Below, piece by piece: positions 29,420-36,510 of a DNA stretch of 64,000 nucleotides; the first letter of the stretch is position 1; each line of letters begins with the position of its first letter. The position numbers and the translations under genes are program-made. The DNA is taken from positions 4,846,017 through 4,910,016 of the forward strand of contig NZ_JQML01000001.1 in NCBI RefSeq assembly GCF_000744705.1, given 5' to 3'. The notes below the pieces were generated by a model. It saw only the letters and a program-made list of their open reading frames with translations. It was not told the DNA's origin and ran no database searches. Source of the DNA: Streptacidiphilus albus JL83 (GTDB lineage Bacteria > Actinomycetota > Actinomycetes > Streptomycetales > Streptomycetaceae).

Positions 29420-29437
29420 GCGCCCACCAGTGGTTAC
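29420..29437. repeat. Island 2 right terminal palindrome
   Basis: GCGCCCACCAGTGGTTAC, the reverse complement of the island 2 left palindrome (22456) with one mismatch. Confidence 0.7.
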
Positions 29438-29539
29438 GCCAGCCGGATCGAGGCGGATCGAGCAGGGTTCAGGAGGATGGAACAGGGGTGTTTGTCCCGG
29501 TTCTTCGGCAAAGCCGCAGGTCAGCGCTGTGCTCGGCAT
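29438..29539. repeat. Island 2 right arm
   Basis: Nearly identical to the island 1 right arm at 22278-22380 (one A lost in the GGATGGAA run, and two or three substitutions). Confidence 0.7.
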
Positions 29540-29563
29540 GGGTTCGACTCCCCTAGGCTCCAC
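29540..29563 (+). repeat. tRNA-Ala 3' core, copy 3
   Basis: Identical to the tRNA-Ala 3' end. It is the junction of islands 2 and 3. Confidence 0.9.
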
Positions 29564-29568
29564 ACCCG

Positions 29569-29613
29569 AAGACCCTTCTGACCTGCGGAAACGCTGTCAG
29601 GAGGGTCTTTTTG
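29569..29613 (+). terminator. Hairpin terminator at the left end of island 3
   Basis: AAGACCC / GGGTCTT and CTGAC / GTCAG form a two-part stem around the GACCTGCGGAAAC motif, followed by TTTTTG. It is in the same position as the terminators of islands 1 and 2 but has a different stem sequence. Confidence 0.8.
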
Positions 29614-29627
29614 TCCCGGTTTTCTCT

Positions 29628-29641
29628 GCTGACGTGTCAGC
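29628..29641. repeat. Island 3 left terminal palindrome
   Basis: GCTGACGTGTCAGC, arms of 6 bp around GT. Together with GCTGACAC at 29649-29656 it also forms an inverted pair GTGTCAGC-ataggggt-GCTGACAC with an 8-nt spacer. Confidence 0.7.
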
Positions 29642-29748
29642 ATAGGGGTGCTGACACGATCTTGAAGGAGTCAGTATTTCCGGGGCCCGGGGAGATGCTT
29701 GCTCCCCTGACTGTTCCCCTGGGCTCGCGGTCCCACTGGGGAGACGCT

Positions 29749-29811
29749 TCGTCGACCAGCGTGGCAGGGGCCGCGCTGACGGTACGGACCGACTTCAAGA
29801 AGATCCGCTGA
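29749..29811 (+). pseudogene. 3' remnant of a Uma2 gene
   Basis: The last codons, STSVAGAALTVRTDFKKIR then TGA (29809-29811), match the C-terminus of the full Uma2 at 22769 (LAGVAVTVRTDFKKIR). The rest of the gene is missing. Its position after core copy 3 mirrors that of the intact Uma2 genes after copies 1 and 2. Confidence 0.75.
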
Positions 29812-29841
29812 GTGCGGAGACGGGAATCCGTCCGGCACCGC

Positions 29842-32223
29842 TCAGCTGTGCGGCTGGGGCCCTTGGGTCCGGAGCCATGCCAGGTCGGTCTCGGCTTGGG
29901 CACGGGCCTTTCGCTCGCGCGTGAACACCGCGTCCGTCTTGGTCAGGACCAGCGTGAAGGGGCGGCCCTGGCGCCGGGTGGTGTGGGACACGGGCAGGCC
30001 GGTTTGGTCGATCCGGCTGTGGATGTGCTGGCGTTTGGGCTGGGCCAGTGGCCAGTCCGTGGTCCGGCGGGTGCGGGAGGTGAGGAAGGCGTCGAGGCTG
30101 GGGCAGAGGTCGCAGCCGGGCCGGCAGGCTCCGGCAGGGGAGAGCGACCAGTCGTCCGCCGCCCGTACCGGGCGGGTGAGGAGCGCCGTCAGCTGGGCCT
30201 CGCAGTGGTCGGCGAGCGTCCGGAAGGCGTGGGCCGTGGATGTGTCGTCGCCTGCGGCCATGGTGCGCAGGGCGGGGAGCACGCATTCCAGGACGGTGTC
30301 CGGTAGCCCGCGCAGGACGGTGGTGATGGTGTCGGCGGTCTGGGGGGCGGCTGCCTGGAGGAGGCGGGCCAGACCGGTGCCGAGCCGCTCCAGGCCGGTG
30401 CGGCGTTCGGCCCCGCGGCCCACGGTGAGCCAGCTCGTGAGCTGCTGTTCGATCGTCTTCCAGGATCCGTCGACCAGCAGCGTGGACACCGCGTCGCCGT
30501 CGGCGGTCCGCAGGGCGTCGCAGAGGCCGGGCAGGGATTCGAGCCATGTTTCACGGTCGGCTCCGCTGTAGGCGCCGACGGGGCCGAACCAGGTGCTGAC
30601 GGCTTCCCGTACCCAAGCTCGTCCGTACTGTGCGGCGGCCTTCGAGAGATCGGGGGCGTGGTGCTCGGTGAGGGTCTCCACCCCGAAGGGGACGAGGAGC
30701 ATCGTGGCGGTGTCGGCTTCGTTCAGCGCCACTGCGACGGACAGGGCGGTGGTGAAGAGCGGCGCGACGTCCGGGCCCGAGCCGTGGTGGTTCCAGAACG
30801 GGGCGAGAGACCGGGCGAGCGATCGCGCCAGTTCCGGCTTCCCGTCGGTCAGATGGTCCTGGAGTTCCTGCAGAGCCCACTCGGAGCAGGCATCGGCGCG
30901 CGCCGCGAATGAGCGCTGCCGGGGCCACAGCACGACCGCGGCCCGGCGGTACCAGCGGTCTAGGGTGTTGCCGTAGTTGCCCATGTAGCCCTCGTACTCG
31001 GACTGGTAGGGCGTCAGGTCCTTGTTCTCGGTGGTGGCGCACACCTCGGCGTAGCTGACGGGGAGCGAGATCTGTTCGCCGCCGGTGCCGTCGGGGCGGG
31101 TCCACCAGCCGAGGGTGATCTCGTCGTCGATCAGGTCGGTCAGCTCGTAGTCGGAGAAGTCTCCGGTGCGGCGGAGCTCGGCTCCGGGCTCGCCGTCGGG
31201 GTCGAGGAGGCAGTCGCCCTCGCACTCGTCGTCTTCGCAGTCGTCGATGTGCTCGGTCTCGCCGTAGTAGTCGTAGCGGTCGTAGGGCGGTACGGCGTCC
31301 CAGGTCTCCTTCACCTCCGCCAGGGCGAGGACCGGTTCGCAGTCCGCCTGCTCGGCGGCCTGGCGGAGCAGGGCGGCTCGGGTGGCATCGGCGCCCTTGA
31401 GGAGGTCCCACTTCAGGCCGTGCTGGGTGTACTCGTGGTCGAGGAGGTAGACCAGGCGGTTGGGCGGGGGCTCAGGCAGGGAACGGCCGTAGGCGTAGCG
31501 CTGTTCGGCGGGCTGTGTGAAGTGCTCGGCCAGGCAGTGGGCCAGGTCGGCCGCCGGTCCGGCGTCGCCGGCGTCGGCCGGACGGGTGCGTTCGGCGAGC
31601 AGGTTCATGGTGAGGCTGATGCGGTAGCCGCGGGTGACGGGCTTGACCTCGTGCCGGCAGTCGGCGTAGAAGCCGGCGAAGGTCAGCCGTTTCCCGGACG
31701 CCCGGTAGCTGGTGCGCCGACCGGCGTGTTCGATGACGAGTTCACCGCCGCTGTGCTGCGAGGGCAGTGAGACCACGAGGGTGCCCACCATCGAGTCGTG
31801 CTTCTCGGAGTCCTGGTGCGGCAGGAAGAACTGGCCCTTGCCGTAGACGAGCAGCGCATGGGGTTCGGCACGCAGGATGGTTGTGGGTGGCAGGCCGAGG
31901 GCGGTACGTACTCTGCCGAGGACGTCGTTCAGTGTGCGTTCCCAGTCGGGGCCGCCCAGGGTGAACCGGTCCGGGGTGATCTCCCAGGTGTCGCGCACGC
32001 CGGTGTCGGTCAGGGTCTGCTCACCGCGGCCGAAGCGGGCCTGCCGGGCCTGGGCGATCAGTTTCCTGGTGACCGGGGCGCGCAGCGGCAGCTGAAGCTC
32101 GCCGAGGCCGTCCACGTCGATACGCAGTGCGCCGGCAGGCACGTCGATGCGGGTGCTGAAGTCCCCGCGCTGCTGTGCGTGGTCGAGCAACTCCGCCAGT
32201 CGCTTCCGTGCTTCTTGTCCCAT
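29842..32223 (-). CDS. 2OG-Fe(II) oxygenase domain protein
   Basis: The product is 793 aa. The N-terminal ~215 residues form a 2-oxoglutarate/iron dioxygenase (prolyl-hydroxylase-like) domain. The iron ligands are H136 and D138 in LPHQDSEKHD and H191 in CRHEVKPVTRGY, and R201 or the nearby R198 is placed to bind 2-oxoglutarate. Residues 215-793 are mostly helical with no domain I recognise, with an acidic Cys-containing stretch (DDCEDDECEGDC, about 326-337) and a later CRPGCDLCPS cluster that could bind metal. Substrate unknown. It starts at ATG 32223 and fills most of island 3. Confidence 0.8.
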   Translation of the reverse strand: MGQEARKRLAELLDHAQQRGDFSTRIDVPAGALRIDVDGLGELQLPLRAPVTRKLIAQARQARFGRGEQTLTDTGVRDTWEITPDRFTLGGPDWERTLNDVLGRVRTALGLPPTTILRAEPHALLVYGKGQFFLPHQDSEKHDSMVGTLVVSLPSQHSGGELVIEHAGRRTSYRASGKRLTFAGFYADCRHEVKPVTRGYRISLTMNLLAERTRPADAGDAGPAADLAHCLAEHFTQPAEQRYAYGRSLPEPPPNRLVYLLDHEYTQHGLKWDLLKGADATRAALLRQAAEQADCEPVLALAEVKETWDAVPPYDRYDYYGETEHIDDCEDDECEGDCLLDPDGEPGAELRRTGDFSDYELTDLIDDEITLGWWTRPDGTGGEQISLPVSYAEVCATTENKDLTPYQSEYEGYMGNYGNTLDRWYRRAAVVLWPRQRSFAARADACSEWALQELQDHLTDGKPELARSLARSLAPFWNHHGSGPDVAPLFTTALSVAVALNEADTATMLLVPFGVETLTEHHAPDLSKAAAQYGRAWVREAVSTWFGPVGAYSGADRETWLESLPGLCDALRTADGDAVSTLLVDGSWKTIEQQLTSWLTVGRGAERRTGLERLGTGLARLLQAAAPQTADTITTVLRGLPDTVLECVLPALRTMAAGDDTSTAHAFRTLADHCEAQLTALLTRPVRAADDWSLSPAGACRPGCDLCPSLDAFLTSRTRRTTDWPLAQPKRQHIHSRIDQTGLPVSHTTRRQGRPFTLVLTKTDAVFTRERKARAQAETDLAWLRTQGPQPHS

Positions 32224-32366
32224 GCGGCGCCCGCCCTTCCGACCGGCAGCCTGTCGCCCCGGCTGCTTCGAAGACCCTACGCCGAGGAGGGGTCCTGCAC
32301 TCGGAGATGCCCTGCCCCTGTTGCCGGGAAGCCCCTATTCTGAGGGTTCATGGAAGGGAGAGGCCG

Positions 32367-32909
32367 ATGAGCGTCGATGCGGTCATGCACACCGAGTTCC
32401 CCGAGGGATACACGGTCTTCTTCGGCGTCGACGGGAAGGTGCTGATGACCCCGCAGAGCTTCGAGCGCTCCAGCACGATCAAGTCGCTGCAGTACGACAC
32501 GATCGTCTCGCTCGGACGTCACGCCAAGACCCCCTCCGACGTGTACCTCGACTTTCCTGCCGACGAGAACTCCGCGCCCGATCTCGCGATCCTGCGGGAG
32601 GACGCGCAGAGGCAGGGCACGCGCTACAGCTTCGAGGACGTCCTGCTGATCGCAGAGGTGGTGTCGGTCTCCTCGGCGCGCAAGGACTACGACGATTGCA
32701 CCGCCAAGTACGGCCGCTACGGCATCCCGATCTACGCGATCGTGGACCCGTATGCCGCGGAGGTCGTCGTCCACACCGAGCCCACCGGTAGCGGCTATGT
32801 CACGGTGCGCACCCACAAGTACGGCACCGGCAGGCTCCCGATCGAGCTGGCGGACGGACGCACCTTCACTATCGACCTGGACGAGCTGCCCCGCCCCGAG
32901 ACCGGCTGA
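32367..32909 (+). CDS. Uma2 family endonuclease (divergent)
   Basis: A 180-aa Uma2 (DUF820) protein from ATG 32367, preceded by GGGAGAGG. Fold residues are in NSAPDLAILRED, LLIAEVVSVSSA and DYDDCTAKYGRYGIPIYAIVD. It is only distantly related to the 188-aa copies at 15757 and 22769 and lies at the right rather than the left end of its island. It is in a standalone transcript, divergent from the oxygenase. Confidence 0.88.
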   Translation: MSVDAVMHTEFPEGYTVFFGVDGKVLMTPQSFERSSTIKSLQYDTIVSLGRHAKTPSDVYLDFPADENSAPDLAILREDAQRQGTRYSFEDVLLIAEVVSVSSARKDYDDCTAKYGRYGIPIYAIVDPYAAEVVVHTEPTGSGYVTVRTHKYGTGRLPIELADGRTFTIDLDELPRPETG

Positions 32910-32916
32910 CGGGTCT

Positions 32917-32930
32917 GCTGACACGTCAGC
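32917..32930. repeat. Island 3 right terminal palindrome
   Basis: GCTGACACGTCAGC, the exact reverse complement of the left palindrome at 29628 (centre AC versus GT). Confidence 0.72.
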
Positions 32931-33034
32931 AGAGGCCCCGGATCGAAACGGATCGAGAGGGACCCAGGCGGATGGAAACGGGCGGTTTGTCCCGGTTTTC
33001 CGGCGAAATCGCAGGTCGGAAGGTAACGATTGCG
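32931..33034. repeat. Island 3 right arm
   Basis: Diverged version of the arms at 22278 and 29438: two GGATCGA repeats, GGATGGAAACGGG, GTTTGTCCCGGTTTTCCGG and CGCAGGTC in the same order. Confidence 0.65.
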
Positions 33035-33058
33035 GGGTTCGATTCCCCTGGGCTCCAC
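33035..33058 (+). repeat. tRNA-Ala 3' core, copy 4
   Basis: Matches the tRNA-Ala 3' end with two substitutions (GATTCCCCTGGG for GACTCCCCTAGG). It is the outer right boundary of the accessory block; a terminator that probably belonged to tRNA-Ala follows at 33093. Confidence 0.82.
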
Positions 33059-33092
33059 ACTCCGGCTCCATGGCCGATCTCCATGGACGATC

Positions 33093-33126
33093 AAGGGCTC
33101 CACCCGCGCAGGCGGGTGGGGCCCTT
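33093..33126 (+). terminator. Probable original tRNA-Ala terminator, now displaced
   Basis: AAGGGC-t-CCACCCGC (33093-33107) pairs with GCGGGTGG-g-GCCCTT (33112-33126). It lies 35 bp past core copy 4, where the terminator of tRNA-Ala would have stood before the islands inserted. Confidence 0.75.
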
Positions 33127-33252
33127 CGGCGTTCCCGAAGCGGGGTCTTGTTTAATTGTTCACTGTGCTCTAATTTTGACTCCGCCTGGGGCCGACCGTC
33201 CGGTCCGCCGCCGCCGGTGTCACGCGGCCCGCCCAGGGAGCTGGAGGTCCCC

Positions 33253-34332
33253 GTGAACCGACTCCTGTCCATTGCCGCCGTCCAGGCGGCGCCGCGTCCG
33301 GCCGAGGCCGATCCGGACGGCTTCGCCGCCGAGGTGGAGCGGCTGCTGGCGGAGAACCCCGGCACCCGGATGGTCGTCCACCCCGAGATGCACCTCTGCG
33401 GCGTCGACGCCGGGGCGGCAGCCGGCCGCCACGAGCAGCTGGAGGCCGCCGCCGAGCCGCTGGACGGACCGCGGGTCCGTCGGCTGGCCGAGCTGGCCGG
33501 AGACCTCGGCGTGTGGCTGCTGCCGGGCAGCGTGACCGAGCGCGGCGAGCGGGGCGAGCTCTTCAACACGGCCCTGGCGTTCTCGCCGGAGGGCCGGCTG
33601 GCCGCCTCCTACCGCAAGGTTTTCCCCTGGCGTCCCTACGAGCCCTATGTCCCGGGCGACCGCTTCGTGGTCTTCGAGGTGCCGGGGACCGGCCGGGTCG
33701 GCTTCTCCATCTGCTACGACAGCTGGTTCCCCGAGGTCGCCCGGCACCTGGCCTGGATGGGCGCCGAGGTGATCGTCAACCCGGTGGAGACCACCAGCGA
33801 CGACCGGGAGCAGGAGGTGGTGCTGGCCCGGGCCAACGCCATCGTCAACCAGGTCTTCGTGGTCAGCGTCAACGCGGCCGGCCCGGTCGGCCGGGGCCGG
33901 AGCCTGATCGTCGACCCCGAGGGGCTGGTCCGGGCGGAGTGCCCGGACGCCGGGCCCGCGCTGCTCACCGATGTGCTGGACCTGGACCACGTCACCCGGG
34001 TCCGCACCCACGGCACCGCCGGGACCAACCGGATGTGGGAGCAGTTCACCGACGCGGACGCCCCGATCGAGCTGCCGCTGTACCGGGGCCGGATCGACCC
34101 CGCAGCTGGCGGCCCGGCTCCTGCCCGGGCTGACCGCTCCCCACCGCCCCACCGCCCGCGCTCACGTCCCGTACCCCCCTCGGCGCCCGACCGCCCTCGG
34201 CGCCCGACCCCGCCGGCACCGCGTCCCCACTCCCACGCACCCCCGGAGCCCCGATGGAATCCCCCACGCTCTCCCGCTCCCTCTCGCTCAGATCGGTGGT
34301 GCTGTTCGGCCTCGCCTACATGGCGCCGCTGA
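33253..34332 (+). CDS. Carbon-nitrogen hydrolase (nitrilase superfamily)
   Basis: The family hydrolyses amide or nitrile C-N bonds. The catalytic triad is E45 (HPEMHL), K122 (YRKVFPWRP) and C154 (SICYDSWFPE), all present. GTG 33253 follows GGAGG. The catalytic part ends near residue 285 (PLYRGRIDP); after this the frame continues through a Pro/Arg-rich, non-conserved stretch to a stop at 34332, overlapping the next gene by 79 nt. A natural end near 34133 in another frame suggests a frameshift or an assembly error around 34095. It is the first gene of a hydrolase-permease-regulator cluster. Confidence 0.85.
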   Translation: MNRLLSIAAVQAAPRPAEADPDGFAAEVERLLAENPGTRMVVHPEMHLCGVDAGAAAGRHEQLEAAAEPLDGPRVRRLAELAGDLGVWLLPGSVTERGERGELFNTALAFSPEGRLAASYRKVFPWRPYEPYVPGDRFVVFEVPGTGRVGFSICYDSWFPEVARHLAWMGAEVIVNPVETTSDDREQEVVLARANAIVNQVFVVSVNAAGPVGRGRSLIVDPEGLVRAECPDAGPALLTDVLDLDHVTRVRTHGTAGTNRMWEQFTDADAPIELPLYRGRIDPAAGGPAPARADRSPPPHRPRSRPVPPSAPDRPRRPTPPAPRPHSHAPPEPRWNPPRSPAPSRSDRWCCSASPTWRR

Positions 34333-35636
34333 TCGTGCTGGGCACCTACGGCGTGGTCGCGCAGACCACCGGCGGCACCGTTCCCAGCGCCTACCTGCTG
34401 GCCCTGGTGGCGATGCTGTTCACCGCGCACAGCTACGGCAAGATGGCCAGGGCCTACCCGGTGGCCGGCTCGGCCTACAGCTATGTGCGGCGGGCGGTCG
34501 ACTCCCGGATCGGGTTCCTGGTCGGCTGGGCCACGCTGCTGGACTACTTCTTCCTGCCGATGGTGATCTGGCTGATCGGCGGCGCCTATCTGCAGGCGCA
34601 GTTCCCGGCCGTCCCGTTCTGGATCTGGATCGTCGGCTTCATCGTGCTGACCACGGTGCTGAACGTGGTCGGCATCAAGGTCGCCGAGCACGCCAACTCG
34701 CTGCTGATGGCCTTCCAGGTGCTGGTGATCGGCTTCTTCGTGGTGCTGTCGCTGGCGCACGTCTACCACCTCGGCGGGGCGGGTGCGATGGCCAGCACCA
34801 CGCCGTTCGCCAACCACGGCTCCTCGCTGGCCGGGATCTCGGCCGGGGCCGCCATCGCCGCCTACTCCTTCCTCGGCTTCGACGCGGTGACCACGCTGAC
34901 CGAGGAGACCGTCGACCCGCAGCGGACCATCCCCAGGGCGATCATGCTGACCGCGCTGATCGGCGGCGGCATCTTCGTCCTGGTCTCCTACACCACCCAG
35001 CTGGTGCACCCCGGCAGCGCCTTCGCCGACCCCAACTCGGCCGCGTTCGAGATCGCCAGGACCATCGGCGGCAGCCTGTTCTCCTCGTTCTTCCTGGCCG
35101 GCCTGGTGGTCGCGCAGTTCGCCTCCGGTCTCGCGGCGCAGGCCAGCACCTCGCGGCTGCTGTTCGCGATGGGCCGCGACTCGGTGCTGCCGAAGAAGTT
35201 CTTCGGCCGGATCAACCCGCGCTTCCGCACCCCGGCCGCCAACATCGTGCTCACCGGCGCGGTCGGCCTGATCGCGCTCAGGCTCAGCGTCGCCGCCTCG
35301 ACCTCGTTCATCAACTTCGGCGCCTTCACCGCCTTCACCTTCGTCAACATCAGCGTCATCGGCCTCTACCTGCGCCGTCGGCGGGCGGGTGAGCGCCCCG
35401 CGGCGCTCACCTGGCTGGTCGCCCCCGCCGTCGGTGCGGTGGTGGACGTCTACCTGCTGACCAAGCTGGACGACCACGCGCTGGTGCTCGGGCTGGTCTG
35501 GCTGGCCCTCGGCGTCGTCTATCTGGCCTACCTGACCCGGGGCTTCCGGTCCGCCCCGCCGGAGCTGGACTTCACCGAGGACGAGGCCCCGGCCCCGGGC
35601 TCGGAGAGCCCCGCGGCGACCGCCGGTGCGCACTGA
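34254..35636 (+). CDS. APC family amino acid/polyamine permease (1)
   Basis: A 460-aa integral membrane transporter with about 12 membrane segments. The first segment carries FGLAYMAPLIVLGTYGVV, the substrate-binding bend of APC transporters; AYPVAGSAYSYVRR and FLGFDAVTTLTEETVDPQR are family motifs. ATG 34254 follows GGAG. It probably imports an amine or amino acid that is also the product or substrate of the neighbouring hydrolase; the substrate is inferred. Confidence 0.9.
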   Translation: MESPTLSRSLSLRSVVLFGLAYMAPLIVLGTYGVVAQTTGGTVPSAYLLALVAMLFTAHSYGKMARAYPVAGSAYSYVRRAVDSRIGFLVGWATLLDYFFLPMVIWLIGGAYLQAQFPAVPFWIWIVGFIVLTTVLNVVGIKVAEHANSLLMAFQVLVIGFFVVLSLAHVYHLGGAGAMASTTPFANHGSSLAGISAGAAIAAYSFLGFDAVTTLTEETVDPQRTIPRAIMLTALIGGGIFVLVSYTTQLVHPGSAFADPNSAAFEIARTIGGSLFSSFFLAGLVVAQFASGLAAQASTSRLLFAMGRDSVLPKKFFGRINPRFRTPAANIVLTGAVGLIALRLSVAASTSFINFGAFTAFTFVNISVIGLYLRRRRAGERPAALTWLVAPAVGAVVDVYLLTKLDDHALVLGLVWLALGVVYLAYLTRGFRSAPPELDFTEDEAPAPGSESPAATAGAH

Positions 35637-35704
35637 GCGCGGACCGGCTCCGACCCGGGCTCCGGGGCGCGGAGCTGCGGTTCGGCGGCGGCTAGGGTGG
35701 TCCC

Positions 35705-36430
35705 GTGGCGAGCACAGCGGGCAAGTTCGGCCCCTACACCCAGGCGGCCAGGACCGGCGGCCAGCTCACCGCCGCCGGGCTCGGCGGCTCGGACCTGGTG
35801 CGCTCCGCCATCGCCCTCCAGGTCCGCCTGGGCACACTGACCCCGGGTCAGCGGCTGGACGACGTCGGGGTGCTCTCCGAGCGACTGGGGATAAGCGAGA
35901 TCACGGTCCGCCGGGCGCTGGAGGGCATGTGCCAGGACGGCCTGCTGGACCGTCAGCGCGGCCGCACCGGCGGCACCTTCGTCGCCCAGGGCTGGTCCGG
36001 GGTGGTGGCCGCGCTGTACGACGCGGAGCTGGCGGCGCCGCTGGAGGCGCTGCAGCTGCTGCTGGAGTGCGGCCTGGTCGCGCTGCACTGCGGCGAGATC
36101 CGCGGCGGGGAGCTGGACGGACTCCGGGCGCTGGTCGAGGAGATCGGGCGGACCGCCGACCCCGAACTGCTGCCGCGGCTGGAGACCCGGTTCCACCTGG
36201 ACCTGGCCGGGGCCCTGGGCGGGCAGCCGGCCCGGGAGCGGGCCACCGACCTGGTCGGCCGGCTCTGCCTGCTCCGGCCGGCCGGCACGACGGCCCAGCT
36301 GCTGGCCGGCAACCTCCGGCACGGCGAGCTGCTGGACGCGCTGGAGACCGGGCGGATGGACGCGGCGGTGGGGGCGGTCAAGGCGCACCACCGGCTGCGC
36401 GCGGCCGGTCCGGATCCGGTCGACGGTTGA
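35705..36430 (+). CDS. GntR/FCD family transcriptional regulator
   Basis: The product is 241 aa. The winged-helix domain at about 28-95 contains LVRSAIALQVRLGTLTPGQR and LSERLGISEITVRRALEGM, with a GGTFVAQ wing. An FCD-type helical ligand domain follows from about residue 105 (LEALQLLLECGLVALHCGEI). GTG 35705 has only a weak AGGGTGG upstream. It lies between two APC permeases and likely controls them in response to the transported compound. Confidence 0.87.
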   Translation: MASTAGKFGPYTQAARTGGQLTAAGLGGSDLVRSAIALQVRLGTLTPGQRLDDVGVLSERLGISEITVRRALEGMCQDGLLDRQRGRTGGTFVAQGWSGVVAALYDAELAAPLEALQLLLECGLVALHCGEIRGGELDGLRALVEEIGRTADPELLPRLETRFHLDLAGALGGQPARERATDLVGRLCLLRPAGTTAQLLAGNLRHGELLDALETGRMDAAVGAVKAHHRLRAAGPDPVDG

Positions 36431-36510
36431 CCGTCGACCGTCGACCGCCGACGGCCGGCGAACCCGTCCGTCACCACTCGGCAGCACCCGGCACCCAGGG
36501 AGGGCGCAGC

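Larger units (their letters stand above)
22404..29563. mobile_element. tRNA-Ala island 2 (Uma2, CRISPR arrays, MazEF, IS21)
   Basis: A 7.1-kb segment between core copies 2 and 3. Left: hairpin terminator at 22410 and palindrome 22456. Right: palindrome 29420 and arm 29438-29539. Its first 950 bp closely repeat those of island 1 through the Uma2 gene, but the remaining cargo is different: two CRISPR arrays, decayed genes, a toxin-antitoxin pair and an IS21 element. No integrase. Confidence 0.7.
29564..33058. mobile_element. tRNA-Ala island 3 (Uma2 remnant, 2OG oxygenase, Uma2)
   Basis: A 3.5-kb segment between core copies 3 and 4. It has the same architecture as islands 1 and 2 but different end sequences: terminator 29569, palindromes GCTGAC-GT-GTCAGC at 29628 and its reverse complement at 32917, and a diverged right arm. 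It contains the 3' end of a Uma2 gene near the left, an oxygenase on the minus strand, and a distinct Uma2 near the right. It is probably the oldest of the three, judging from the diverged core copy 4. Confidence 0.65.

Noticed and set aside
15393..33058. Casposon or autonomous integrative element
   Set aside because: No cas1, integrase, relaxase, FtsK-type transfer or replication gene was found in the 17.7 kb; only IS21 has transposition genes, and it is a separate insertion.
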